The notes under the pieces are model-generated. The model worked only from the letters and a program-made list of their open reading frames with translations, had not been told where the DNA came from and made no database searches. A DNA stretch of 64,000 nt. It comes from Primula veris (lineage: Eukaryota > Streptophyta > Magnoliopsida > Ericales > Primulaceae). The translations under genes were made by a program, and so were the position numbers. Location: assembly GCA_963682055.1 (NCBI GenBank), contig OY821749.1, forward strand, positions 26,605,631 through 26,669,630, read 5' to 3'. Shown here piece after piece: positions 35,128-47,314 of the stretch (position 1 is its first letter; every line of letters starts with the position of its first letter).

Positions 35128-36600
35128 TTTATTTTATTTAGTTATATGTATCATCTTCGTATAATTTTTAATTAATAGTCTTTGCAAGGTTTTTCGTCTT
35201 CTTTTGGGTAGAATGCAAATAAACCCCTAAAACTATGAGTAATTTGTAAGTAAACCCATAAGCTGTTAATTCTTGAAACGTAAACTACCAAACTTTTGTA
35301 ATTAACCCTCAAACATTCATCTTTTAAATGATGTAATTTTATGTTTGGTGATCCGTTTGGTTGATTTTTCATCGATTTTAATAATTTACTCGATATTCAT
35401 GCATGCCAAGTACATTTTTACGAATGGAAACAAAAAATTGGCTTCTTACTAAAAGAATATAGTTTTTGATATAAAGCCTTTTCTGGTAGATTTTTTTAAG
35501 ATAATTGTTATTAACTCATGTACATTGACAAACTACATATATAAAATAAATATTTTTGGTAAAATAACAAATGAATAAAAGGTTACGCCATCTTAAAGAT
35601 AAATTTGGGGGTTAATTGTAAAAGTTTGATAATTTATAAGGGTTAATTGCAAAAATTAATAGTTTTGTGGGTTAACTTCAAATGACTCCTAGTTTCCCGG
35701 GTTATTTGCATTTTACCGTTTTTTTTTTTCTTTTCTTATTTGTTGGTTGTCACTACCTCCAAATGATGCAAAAAATTGGTGTTCCCTTTGTTAATACTTT
35801 GTTACTAATAAATGAAATAAACATAATGTGCTACTTATAATAATTTAATGAACCAGTTAGGGACAGTCGAGGGCTGTAGTCCTTCATTTTGAAAAAAAAA
35901 TAATGAAAAAATATATTTTTTCTATGTATTTTGATCAAAACCTTTAATTTTAGTATTTCACTCATTCCATAAGATAACTTCATATAAGTTACGATTTTTT
36001 TTATTATATAAAATCAACCCCTCATTTTATAATGCTGGTTACATCACGTGCTTATAATGTGTTTACAAGTAACATCATGCCATGAAGACCTAAACTCGAA
36101 ACTTTAAATTGGATTATTTTTCTGTAGTAAGTTCACACAAGATGAAAAACACTATAGTTTTTTTTATTTTAAGAATAAACAACTTTGCATGACGTATGGT
36201 CGGAACCACACATTTACGGTATTTTAATCACATATGGGGTTATTTTTTAAAAGAAATCACTATTGATAAATCTGGTAGTAATAAATTTTGTGTATGGAAA
36301 GAGTAGCAATATATTTCTATTTTAATTGAAAGATAGTAAAACGAAAATGGTACAGAATAGTAAAATGGAAAAGAGATGGAAACATGTTTGTTTTGATGTA
36401 GTGGGGTTTCGGAACACATTTAAAAGATTTAATCCACTATATAGCTTTTTGCACGCGGCTTGTAAATGTAACACATGTTCTATATAAGTAGACCGGGTCT
36501 ATCTACACGTTTCAATCGGAGGGCCACAAACAATCTTAAATACCAAAATATCAGCCGCAAATTAATCTGCCATAAATTAGGGTTTCATATATATTAGAGA
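35128..36600. other. gene-free DNA upstream of ELM1-like, with a dispersed repeat
   Basis: ELM1-like promoter side, then AT-rich DNA. At 36052-36222 lies copy B of the dispersed repeat seen in ELM1-like intron 6. A short recurring phrase (GGGTTAATTGCAAA, GGGTTAATTGTAAA) occurs around 35610-35700. No gene seen. Confidence 0.6.
36052..36222. repeat. dispersed repeat, copy B
   Basis: Collinear with 27841-28012 in the same orientation, more diverged, ending in GGTCGGAACCACA. Identity of the element is unknown. Confidence 0.65.
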
Positions 36601-36619
36601 GAGAAAGAGTGATCAATAA

Positions 36620-36897
36620 AAATGGCGTCAAGACTGGTGGATATCTCAATCTCGTGGATGCGGTAGCGAATATCAGAGTTGTATATATAATTTGTTACCA
36701 GATGTAGATCGAAATGGAAACAGTGCACGAAAACTAGACACGCTAAGGAATACGCAAACTTTCACGCATTCTGTTCAAACTTTTCGTGCACTGTTTCCAT
36801 TTCGAGCTAAATCTGGTAGCAAATTATCTATCGCACTCTGATCCTTCGCTATCGTATCCACGAGATCGAGATATTCACCAGTCTTGGTCGCCATTTT
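36620..36897. pseudogene. inverted duplication of an unidentified 5' coding fragment
   Basis: Two ~115-bp arms (36620-36733 and 36780-36897) are reverse complements around a ~46-bp loop. The right arm, read on the minus strand, keeps an open frame beginning MATKTGEYLDLVDTIAKDQS and ending with DLARNGNSARK. The left arm, read on the plus strand, has the same start but small indels and a stop codon break it. The loop on the plus side continues with text that would read LDTLRNTQTFTHSVQT, which looks like more of the same protein. I do not recognise the family. Confidence 0.7.
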
Positions 36898-36934
36898 AGA
36901 AGAGAGAGAAATGGTGGCTTGCTTCAAAACGATA

Positions 36935-37150
36935 GGGGGGGGGAGTCTGCGGAGTTTGTAAAAGAGAAGTGTTGACATGGGTTTAGGTGGAGAGAGAGAG
37001 GTGGTGTGGAGAGTGACTGGCAGCGTGGGGTTGTGTTAGAATTTAGGGTTTGGACGGAGCAGAGGTTAGGGATCGGTGTGCAGTGACAAGTTGCAGAGGG
37101 CGTAATAATCAGTTCGGTGATGATTTGGATGGATTTCTAATTTAGTTTTG
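36935..37150. repeat. direct duplication, proximal copy (GA-rich, promoter-like)
   Basis: Matches 37670-37925 in order: G-run, GTGTGGAGTTTGT-like text, GAGAGAGAG, TTAGGGTTTGG or TTAGGGTTAGG, GTTGCA and GTGATGATT. Diverged. The GA/GC-rich character resembles a leader or promoter. Confidence 0.6.
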
Positions 37151-37669
37151 AGAAATTGTACAATTATATAATTAGTATATTGTCATGCTTATTATTTTTG
37201 TTTGTATTTGATAATTGATACCGATACCGTGTCCTTGGCTGGTTACGATTGACGTTCTTATTGATATATCATATAGTTATTGATGAATTAGAATGTTTTT
37301 GGAAAAAGATGAGAACCGGTACAGTTTTCAAACTCTGTATTTATGATAATGATTATTGGAGTACGTCAGTTTTGTTGTTGGTATAATTAATTTTAGCTTG
37401 GGTTGCTTAGGAGATAGTAGAGAAGAGGTTTTCGGATAAGATAATTAATCATGCTGCATTACTACGGACAAACTTAGTGCTTGTTTGCTTGCAGATTTAA
37501 AGTCAGGACATATGATAATTTGCTGTGTATATGATTGTTGCTGGAAGCTGAGCTGTTTTCTGTTTACATTGAAAACCTAGAACTTTTATGTTAGTGCAAC
37601 CTAGATTTTCTTTCGCTCAAACGAGACGTATCTTGTTTGCTTAAAATCACCATTTAGGCCGTAAATTCT

Positions 37670-37925
37670 GTAGGGGGGGAAGTGTGGAGTTTGTGAAGAA
37701 CTGTTGGCGGTGATATAGGGATGCAAGAGTGGGCGTTTGAAGAGAGAGAGGGGGGATCGGAGAGACTGGGAGGGTTCATTTGTATGTCTGTAGAAAGGAT
37801 TTAGGGTTAGGGATGATTTGATTGGGATGCGGTTAAGGGGAGGTTTGTGATGTGTAGTGAAGAGTTGCAAAATGAGTGATCTTTTAGGTGATGATTGGGA
37901 TTGTTTTTTTAATCAATTTTGAGAA
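37670..37925. repeat. direct duplication, distal copy (GA-rich, promoter-like)
   Basis: Second copy about 740 bp further on. Near its right end the plus strand reads ATG followed by SDLLGDDWD and soon a stop, so it may be a relic of a first exon; no continuation was found. Confidence 0.55.
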
Positions 37926-40447
37926 CTGGTACGAGTTAATAAGATTTGGTCAAGATATGTATAGAACTGTTGTCTACCTATGCATGTGAGGAAATATTGA
38001 GGACCAGGTGTATTACCAATTCTCTTTATTTGAAGATAGTGCACGGGTTAAAAGGTGTTAAGAATTGTTACATTTATCCCGCACATAGTAGTAGTACATA
38101 TGTTTAAGGACCATAGGATAGTATCACTTAGAGTTTTGGCTTTTGTAGTATAATGAGACAGGAATTAACCATTTGTTTGGTTGGTAAAATGATATTTGGA
38201 TTTGTCTTGTCTTGTCTGAATACTTGTATGTGGACCATATCTACAAAGAATCTTGATCTGCACAAGTTGTCAGCTGAATTGTATTAGTTGTCAAAGGACA
38301 AGTATTAGACAGTCCAATCAAGTTTGATTGATAAAGAACTAATAGCAATTTTAGAAGCCGATTGTTAGTGATAAGGGTGGATATTTGGACACAACATATG
38401 ATGGAAACTGACATAGTGATGGCTTGAATATGGTGCATGATTTGATTCATCATTTGTACATATGAATGTTTAGTTTTACGAGTTTGTACTTATGAAAAAT
38501 CTTTAGTTTTACGAGTTTGTACTTATGAATAGTTTCACGAATTCGTATCCTGGTGTCAATTGTTGTGCTCTTATCTTTTGTTTGTGTTTGTAGTCCCTAA
38601 CTAGCAGTATGTTACCTCTCAATGAAGAAAATGATTTGCTAGCTTGAGTAACTTACTATATGAGATTTTGGGGAGCATCATCTACTATATTTTCTCTCTC
38701 TCGCCATTATACAAATGCACTTTCTGTTGGTTATAACACAGAAAGTTGTACTGGACTTCACTTGCTCTAACATTTACATATTTGAAAATACTTGTTCTAT
38801 TTAAATTTTTAATTCAGTTATGTTCTTTCCAATATGGATTATAGTTATATCTTGCCTACACTGGTATTAGTTGTTAGGGAGTTGCTTTTTCGATTCTATC
38901 GATTGAAGTAGTTGAATGGGGCTTGTTTTTGGATTTCAATAAAATTTGATACAAAGGCTTTTGTGTTTCGTATTCAGTGAGTTGATACCTGTGGTGCATG
39001 CATATGTGCTAATTTTGATACTATACTGATCGATTACTCTATTTTTTGTTGAAGTATATGTATATGCAATTGATTTGATTGCTTTTGTTTCATTTTTCTA
39101 GAAGTTATGTACATAAAAATTTCAAAATTACCAATTATCTACCTTATATAAACCGTGCGACTAATTTTTAAAATATATAGCTTCAAAAATTGAACTACCA
39201 AATTTTTTTCACTATACGCGATGCATAAATACTCGAAGTAGGTCTCTGTGTGCTATTTTTGCTATTTTACTGTACAAACGCTCCATTTTCGTTGAAGTCT
39301 GTATTTTATTGATTCACTCGCTTTTGCATTAGAAGCAAAATTATATTACCTTAGGTTTGAATGAAATTGGCTGTTATATAGTAGGTACCCTAGTTGAATG
39401 ATGAGTAAATACAAAATACCTTGTGCAGTTGAGATTTTTTAATTGAACAGCCAATTTTGCTTATTTATTTATTTTTACAGTAATGCATGGAGCCAGAATA
39501 AGGTCAGAATGAAAAATTAGATGGAAATAGTCTCATTAATACCACTTATAATTTCCAGATATTAAACTAATTAGTCTCATTGACAAGTTTAAACTTCGAA
39601 TCTAATTACCTGTTATGTAGTAGGTTAATATAGTCCAACTATGAGTAATTGTGTTTGGTTTTTGACTCGAGTGAAGTTTTGGAAAAATATCAGCAACTTT
39701 GGCTTTATTAGTATGTTTGTAATGTTTTTCCTACTAGATTTTAAACTGCTTTTAAATTTTACTCGTTATATCTAATTTCGTGATTTTTTTCTCCCAGTCG
39801 CATTCATTGGCAATCTCCATGTAAGCACCTTTTCACCAGAACCTTATATCAGGGACCAAAACTCTGTTTAAGTCTTTAGTTGTTGTTAGATTAATATACT
39901 AGCTGATTCTTTACTTTTAGTTTCCCTCTTAGTTGACTGGTTTAGACTGTTAGTTTGTGTGTTTACCATGGGCAAATTTGTAATTTTGCATGCATTCTAT
40001 TTTCAATAACTATAGGCATTAACTAAGGACTATAGTGTTTCGTAAGGCATAAAGAACTGTGGTGAGTATCGATTGGTATGTTGTTGCTCAATAATTAGCA
40101 TTTTGGAAGATGAGGCATAAAGAACCCGATAATCCCAAATTGATTGTTACTCAATAGTTAGCATTTTGGAAGATGAGTATCGATACTCGAATTAGGTCTA
40201 TATGTGCTAAATTTGCTTTTGTATTGTTCGATTACTCTATTTTCGTTGGAATATGTGTATTTTATTGATGTACTCACTTTGGTATCTATATAAGAAAATT
40301 TATGACTTTAGGTTCTGTTAAAATTGGTTGTTACACAATAGTTAGCATTAAGGAAGATGAGCAGTGATTGATATCTAAGTCAAGACCCCGTAAAATTATC
40401 AGTAGATTTTTTTGGGGATGTTTTTTTTCTTTTAGCTGCTTTCTAAC
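37926..40447. other. non-coding stretch with the first copy of a long direct duplication
   Basis: No convincing exon. From about 39630 to 40400 it matches 43090-43990. T-rich, intron-like composition with several acceptor/donor-looking junctions. Confidence 0.5.
39630..40405. repeat. ~0.8-kb direct duplication, copy 1
   Basis: Shares long identical phrases with 43090-43990, such as GACTCGAGTGAAGTTTTGG, GTTTTTCCTACTAGATTTTA and GCATTAACTAAGGACT. Both copies hold a 23-base exon-like island (39798-39820 here) between CTCCCAG and GTAAGC. Confidence 0.85.
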
Positions 40448-40743
40448 TACTCCCTCCGTCCCAAAATAAGTGTGTTGCTTCATAAACCATGTTATTGAAT
40501 GATTTGAAACAATTTCGGTTAAAACTCAACAAAAAAGCTTTAAAAAATCAAAATTTTCAAACAAAAACTATTTTTTACTTAAAATGTGAGGTTTAAAGTA
40601 TAATTTGGATACGTTTAAACTAACAAAAACAGATATTTCAAAAAATAAAAAGGAGAAAATTTACTAAAAATGGAAAGTGGACACTTATTTTGGGACGTCC
40701 CAAAAAGGAAAGCAGGACACTTATTTCGGGGACGGAGGGAGTA
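40448..40743. mobile_element. Stowaway-like MITE, family 2
   Basis: 296 bp bounded by TA with ends CTCCCTCCGTCCCAAAATAA and the complement GGGGACGGAGGGAG. The interior differs from family 1. Near the right end the terminal motif is present twice (GGACACTTATTT at about 40679 and 40715) around a GGGACGTCCC palindrome, so the right terminus has been locally duplicated. Confidence 0.9.
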
Positions 40744-40844
40744 TGTTTTATGTAGTGGTTAATGGTAATGGATCTGATGCTGTTTTCATGGTGATGAATT
40801 CTTAAATGTTAGTCTTGGGTTAGATTTTCAAATTTCCTTGCTTC

Positions 40845-41090
40845 TTTGGGCCCCCCCGAAGAGGCTGAGGAGGGTGCTGCCAGGATCAAGGCGGATGCGT
40901 TCAACTCCGCTGACAGAATCAGGAGTGAGGAGAGGGAGGGGGGAGAGAGGGGAAGATGGGATGGAGGTGCTGCAGGTGTATTCGAAAGAGATCAGCAGGA
41001 GTATGCTTCTGGCTATCAAGTCCTTCAAGACGGAGAAGAATGAGTCTGTTAAGGCGGAAGTCAAGACCGTGGAGGAGAGTGAGTCCTAGA
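40845..41090 (+). pseudogene. GC-rich frame-shifted coding remnant
   Basis: A ~245-bp island much richer in GC than its surroundings. One frame reads EEAEEGAARIKADAFNSADR; after a shift the next frame reads VLQVYSKEISRSMLLAIKSF and ends with KAEVKTVEES and a stop. Both halves are charged, helical and probably parts of one protein separated by a small indel in a purine-rich stretch near 40940. I do not recognise the family; it could also be an exon of an undetected gene. Confidence 0.5.
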
Positions 41091-43089
41091 GGTAGGAAGC
41101 TGTTGAGACTGTTTTTTTCAGGATGTTTTTATGTCTTTTACCTGTTTTAGGAACAAAAAAGCACCTTGGATTTTTATATTTCATACCGTACAACTTTATA
41201 GGAACAAGATAACTTCTAGCATATTAACCAAATAAGGCTATTTATATTTTATTGAAGATTTGCTAATTCAAGGAATTTTCTAGGCTACTTCGGGTTGTCA
41301 GTTATGTTTGCACTTATCAAATGGCCTATAGATTTATGTGACTGTTTGAATCCAAAAAGTTTTTTTGTTATTCTTTAAATTATCTAAGCTGGCACGTAGA
41401 TGAACACATTAAGGTTACGATGACTATTGCACCTCTTATGAGCTTCCATATTTTTATTTTAAAATGAAATTAAAATCATATATGAGTGAATGATAACAGG
41501 GGAGTATATATATGCTGCGTTAAGTGTGGGGTGTGTGTATAAATATATATGTCGTAATTAGTCAGACCCAAAGAATATATACAAGTCTATATAGTTATAT
41601 ACATGCATAATATATTTATATATACACAATACATATTCATCATATTCGCGTTTGTGCAGATCATATTAGTATATGTTACCCACACTGGTTCTATAGTTGA
41701 TAGTATGAATTAAAATAGGTTATATATATATACACATATTTTTTATGTTACTCACACTAATTCTATAGCTAATAGTATACATAATCATCATATTAGAGTT
41801 ATTAATTTGTAATAAGTGCTGTTCGGACCGATTCTATAGTTATTACATACATGCATACATAGATACACACACATACACATCACTATAGACTTCTGCAGAT
41901 CATTTTATGTGTATGTTACTCGGACCGATTCTATCGCTGATAGTATGAAATTATGAGTTTTAAATTTTTTGCTGAAGTGGTGTTTAGACTGGTAGTGTAA
42001 ATGTATTATTCAGGATTATAATTGTTCTGCTTATGTGACCATGAGTTATTATACATATATATGCTTGTATGTATGTTCATCATTATATTCTTACATTATT
42101 ATCTTTATACTTACTCTGGCCTGTAAAAATAGTCCAGTTTAAGTTTTCATGTGGTTTGTAAAAGTTAGTTAACATAGTAATAAAATGATTTTCCCCCCCA
42201 CAATTAACCTTAATTTACATTTTGTAAAGTCGATGCAAGCAGATATATGTATATATTCATCATTATATACTTACATTTCTATCTTTATACTTACTCTTGA
42301 CATAAAGATAGTCCACTTAGAATTTTCACGTGGTTTAAAAAAATTAATTAAAATAGTTACAAAATGATGTTTTTTTCACAATTGACCTTAATTGAAAAGA
42401 GTAAATGCTGGGTTTTAACTTTTGATAGTAACTGCTGTTCATCAGTTAAGCATTTCACCGTTGTTATTAGTCTTCTAAAATCCTCAAGGCCACTTGGGCA
42501 CAACCTGTGCACGCATTAGAGGGTATCTGGTCTAAGTTGTGCTATTGGGCCTAAATCGTCAAACCAGGCACGAAACACCATAAATTTGTTTTGAAAACTG
42601 AAGTGAATTATAATCTATGACGAGTCCTGTGAGAACTGCCTAAGATTTGTGTTTTGGTGATTTTGATTGTGATTAGTGCTTAAACTTGGTTTGTGGGAGA
42701 ATTTTAGCCTGTTTTCACTTACGGCGAATCTTAATTAGGAATTTCCCATTAATGGTTGCTTAACTGAAGTTTTTCGTAATTTTCAGCAGAACTGGCATAA
42801 TTACTAATTACTGTACTGTTCCTTTTTATCGTTTGTTAGCTGTTTTGTTTTTTAAATTTCATTATTTGAAATCAATTTATCGGCGATTTCGTCATTTCCA
42901 TCTTTTTTCTCGGAAACCTCCACGTGAGCACATTTTTGTCGATTTCTACAGACTGTTTATGTTTTTTTTATACTCTCGGTGGCCCGATTCTCCTGATAGC
43001 TTGTAAATTGTTACTTGTTTGAAGTTTTGACCAATTAAATTTAACTATCGGTGATTCCTTTAAAAATAAATAAGTCAAGCTATTTTGTT
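41091..43089. other. AT-rich non-coding DNA with short tandem phrases
   Basis: Contains three to four diverged copies of a phrase with TATGTTACTC, CACACT or GGACCG, then ATTCTATAG and TGATAGTATG (about 41670, 41735, 41825 and 41910), plus two related segments at about 42060-42170 and 42225-42370. No gene seen. Confidence 0.5.
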
Positions 43090-43990
43090 AACTTTCTCGG
43101 GAGTAATTGTGTTTGGTTCTTGACTCGAGTGAAGTTTTGGAAAAATATCAGTAACTTTGGCTTTATTAGTATGCTTGTAATGTTTTTCCTACTAGATTTT
43201 AAACTGCTGTTAAATTTTACTCGTTAAGTCTAATTTCATGATTTCTCTCTCCCAGTCGCGTTCATTGGCAACCTCCATGTAAGCACCTTTTCACTAGAAC
43301 CTAATATCAGGGACCAATACTCTGTTTAAGTCTTAGTTGTTGTTAGATGAATATACTAGCTGATTCTTTCGTTTTAGTTATATGGCAAATTTGTAATTTT
43401 GCATGCATTTTATTTTAAATAACTATAGGCATTAACTAAGGACTGTAGTGTTTCTTAAGGCATAAAAAACTGTGATGAGTATTGATTGGTATGTTGTTAC
43501 TCAATAATTAGCATTTTCGAAGATGAGGCATAAAAAACCCGATAATCCCAAATTGATTGTTACTCAATAATTAGCATTTTGGAAGATGAGTATCGATCTG
43601 TATGTTCTATTGTTTGAACAGTATTGATACTCGAATTAGGTCTATATGTGCTAAATTTGCTTTTGTATTGCTTGATTATTCTATTTTAGTTGGAATATAT
43701 GTGTATTTTATTGATGTACTCACTTCTGTATCTATATAAGAAAATTTATGACCTTAGGTTCTGTTAAAATTGGTTGTTACACAATAATTAGCATTAAGGA
43801 AGATGAGCAGTGATTGATATTTTGATTATTCTATTTTAGTTGGAATATATGTGTATTTTATTGATGTACTCACTTCTGTATCTATATAAGAAAATTTATG
43901 ACCTTAGGTTCTGTTAAAATTGGTTGTTACACAATAATTAGCATTAAGGAAGATGAGCAGTGATTGATATCTAAGTCAAGACCCTGTAAA
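43090..43990. repeat. ~0.8-kb direct duplication, copy 2, with an internal 150-bp tandem duplication
   Basis: Second copy of 39630-40405. In addition 43673-43822 is repeated almost perfectly at 43823-43972 (period 150). The exon-like 23-base island is at 43256-43278. Confidence 0.88.
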
Positions 43991-46885
43991 ATTATCAGTA
44001 GATTTGGCCTGATGACTGTATTGTTCCTTCTAATTTCATTAGTAGAATCGAATTAAAAGCGATTTTGTCATCTCCGTCTTTGTCCTTGGTTACCACCACG
44101 TAAGCTCCTTCTTCAATGGTTTCTACGGACTGTTTGTGTTAGGTTTATGCAGAAGATTAACTCGTCTTGTCTGTTGTTGAGCGTCATAGGATGGATTCTA
44201 GATAACAACCTTTATGTGTCCTAGCTTTTGAGGTTTATTAAAATCATTGAACTCGGAATAACTTTCGAAACTGTGTATTGAATTATTAAGTTCTGATGGT
44301 GGAGATTGTGAAGAGGCTCTGGATTGATATGAAATAATAAACAGTATCTTGTTTCTCGTAACATAAAACTTCCTTTCTCACGTTGTGTTTGTCTACTTTT
44401 TAATGACTCTTCTGAGGTGATTTGTGGGGTGCTTGGGATCAAAAGATACTACTTTTTAATAGGCAGCAGACATTTTTTGAGCAGTCTCTAATGATGCCAT
44501 ATGGTTTCAATGTTTTGGGATTATAAACAAATTTGGATGTACTTTTACATGCTTTTTCAGCTTTGAAGTTCATAAAAATCAAGAGTTATGGATATGCTAT
44601 CATTACGTCGCAGCATCAAAGTAGCTTAATAAGATTAGCAATCTAGCGGTAAATCTTCACATAAGGTTACGCTTTTACATGGTTATTTGTGCCCCAGCAT
44701 GAATTTAATGCAGGAATCGTTTAGCCAAACAGACGTAAATAGCATAGAAGTACCTTTTCATTTAAAGCTAATTGGAGTTTATGTTTACTGATCAGTTCTG
44801 AGATTATTTAAACGAGGCGTAAAGCATTGGATAAATGTATCAATCAAATTACTTCACATCATGAACTTCAGAAAAATTGATGATCTAAGAACCCTTTTAC
44901 AAGCAGATCATGAACAGGTCAAATATTTGATCTCTAATAACATTGTCTAAATCTTGCAATTTGCCATCCAAAAATTGTTTGAGAAAGAAGAAAAAATTTT
45001 GACGGCCACAACTCTACTACAACCACACACAAGCGAGCTAAGTTGTGACGAAATAAAACTAATGAATTTATTAGGAGTCTAGTTCTAAAATCTCATACTC
45101 AATGGAACTTAACTCATTTTTAGTGGAAAATAATCCCTTATTATGCGATTTTAGAAGAATACAATAGAAAGTTTCTAATTTTAATTACTTACAAGTTGAG
45201 AGAAATAGCAATGATAGGTTCGTAAAGGTAGAATACATTACAGAAAGTCTACATAATAAAAGTGATAGAGAAGAATTAAAAATTGCCTTGTTATGTGGGG
45301 GTCATGTTAGAGCGAGAAGCACATCTATCAAATGGATTTAAAAATTGAATAAATTAGTTAATTATACATGACACTTTTGTAGCTTCTAAAACCCATTACG
45401 GGTATAATAGTAATTTTGCATGACACAATTTTGGGGGCACTGGGCTCCATGCACTGGATGAGCATATGATAATTCTTTTTACACAGCTAACGTAGAGCAC
45501 AACCGATTCCCAATTTCACCCTTCGGTGTTTAAGTTGAAATGCCTCGTTATGAAAAATTATAACACTTTCGTGGCATCTCTTACATTTTTTCTTTGTGTG
45601 TGTGAAACTGGACGACTGTCTTTTGTTTATCAGCTGAACGTTTCTGGTATAGAGCTTTTGTATGTATTGCTTTTGTGAGAGTTGCAAAGACCTGGTCAGA
45701 TTTTGGACCCATATTATAAAACATAACTTATTGCCTGACTGTTTGCGTAGTACAATACATTAGCGCTTTGTCTGGTATTCACTTTCTATGTTAACAAGTC
45801 TTTTGTAAATTTGAATCTCGAGATTTCCTAGTTTTTGTCAAGTCATTTTACCCCTTACCTGCTCTTGGTCAATTCATACAAAATCATACCCGTACCATCC
45901 CTATCAAATAGAATCATATATCATAGACTAATATATTGTAGTCACACTGGAAATAAAACAAAAATAGTTACTTCAACTGAAATTGTACCATACTCGTGTT
46001 TGCATTCAGGCTCAAATTTTACATCTAATCGATAACAAAATATAATCACACTCACACATCGTACTATACTCATTTCTGCACTTCGTGAAACAGAGAATTG
46101 AAAAAACTCAAATTTATACCATTGTATTTTTTTTCGTGATTTTGACCCTTCAGGCATTTCATACGATTCTTCGAGCCAACCAATAATAAAGAGGAAAAGA
46201 GGTTGTGCTTAAGAGCATAAACAATGAATCAACATATATGAATCAAAATGATAAACACATACATACGTGTCTAAATAACAGTATAGTAATTAAGAGCATA
46301 AACAATGACCTCGAAGTATATATAATTTTGTGTAGCAGTAACCAAATGATTACCTCGTAGTAATGTCGTTTAATACACACAAAGTGTACTAGTAAATGGA
46401 GTTGGAACTATATATCATTTCATGTAGTCAATATAGATCTATTAAAACCACGTACTACAATTCTACCGATTTGTGTACATTTTCATATAAAGTTGTAAAC
46501 ATATAACTTATATTCCATTAGAACCGACGGTCTAATATTATGTGTGTAAGTTATACTTTACACACTAAATCATCTACTAAATAGAATAATATACAGTTAT
46601 TTAGTCATTCAAACATTAATGCTAAAATAACAATTGATCATAATAATCTCATTTAATAAATCAATTAAAAATATTGTCAAATATAATATAAAAAAAACAA
46701 GTATATTCATAACCGTTGCAAGTATATTCATAACCGTTGCAACTTTATAACAAGTAAAAAAACAAGTATATTTATAACCGTTGCAACTTTCTAAAACACA
46801 ACTTTCTAACTATGATTTTTCCAAAGTTTCTGCACATATTCCAAAGCCAAGCCTATGTATCAAACTTTACTCTAGTCCTGGCTAA
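43991..46885. other. gene-free DNA upstream of SPY
   Basis: No convincing gene. Contains a repeated GAGCATAAACAATGA phrase (about 46213 and 46294) and three copies of a ~21-bp word CAAGTATATTCATAACCGTTG (46698, 46719 and, with one change, 46763). Confidence 0.55.
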
Positions 46886-47125
46886 TACTCTATCCGTTCT
46901 CATTTAATTATCAATTACGAAATTATGTGTAATTTTGATCGGCTTATAACTTATATCAAAATTGTCGAAATGAATTTTTTTAAAATCTAATCATAAAATT
47001 TAACATTTGAACTATATGATTGAATTTAAAAAAAATTCATTCCGACAATTTTGACACAAGTTATTGGCCGGTCAAAATTGCACGTAATTTTGTAATGGAC
47101 AATTAAATATGAACGGAGAGAGTTA
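46886..47125. mobile_element. Stowaway-like MITE, family 1 copy C, just upstream of the SPY leader
   Basis: Same family and orientation as 30613-30851 but more diverged (ends CTCTATCCGTTCTCATTTAA and ACGGAGAGAGT). It lies within a few hundred bases of the presumed SPY transcription start, so it may be part of the promoter region. Confidence 0.8.
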
Positions 47126-47275
47126 ACCTTACTATTTAAAAGAAAAGGCTGGACTATTACCGTAACAATTGACAATCCAGTGACCAAACTGAAAATTATA
47201 CTGCAACTTTTACTAGTCCATCTCCCCACTACTAAACCCTTATCTCTCTCTCTCTGACCTATACATACATACACG

Positions 47276-47314
<39 letters not shown>

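Noticed and set aside
37601..37870. 89-residue minus-strand frame
   Set aside because: It lies in a GA-rich duplicated promoter-like segment; the other copy does not keep the frame.
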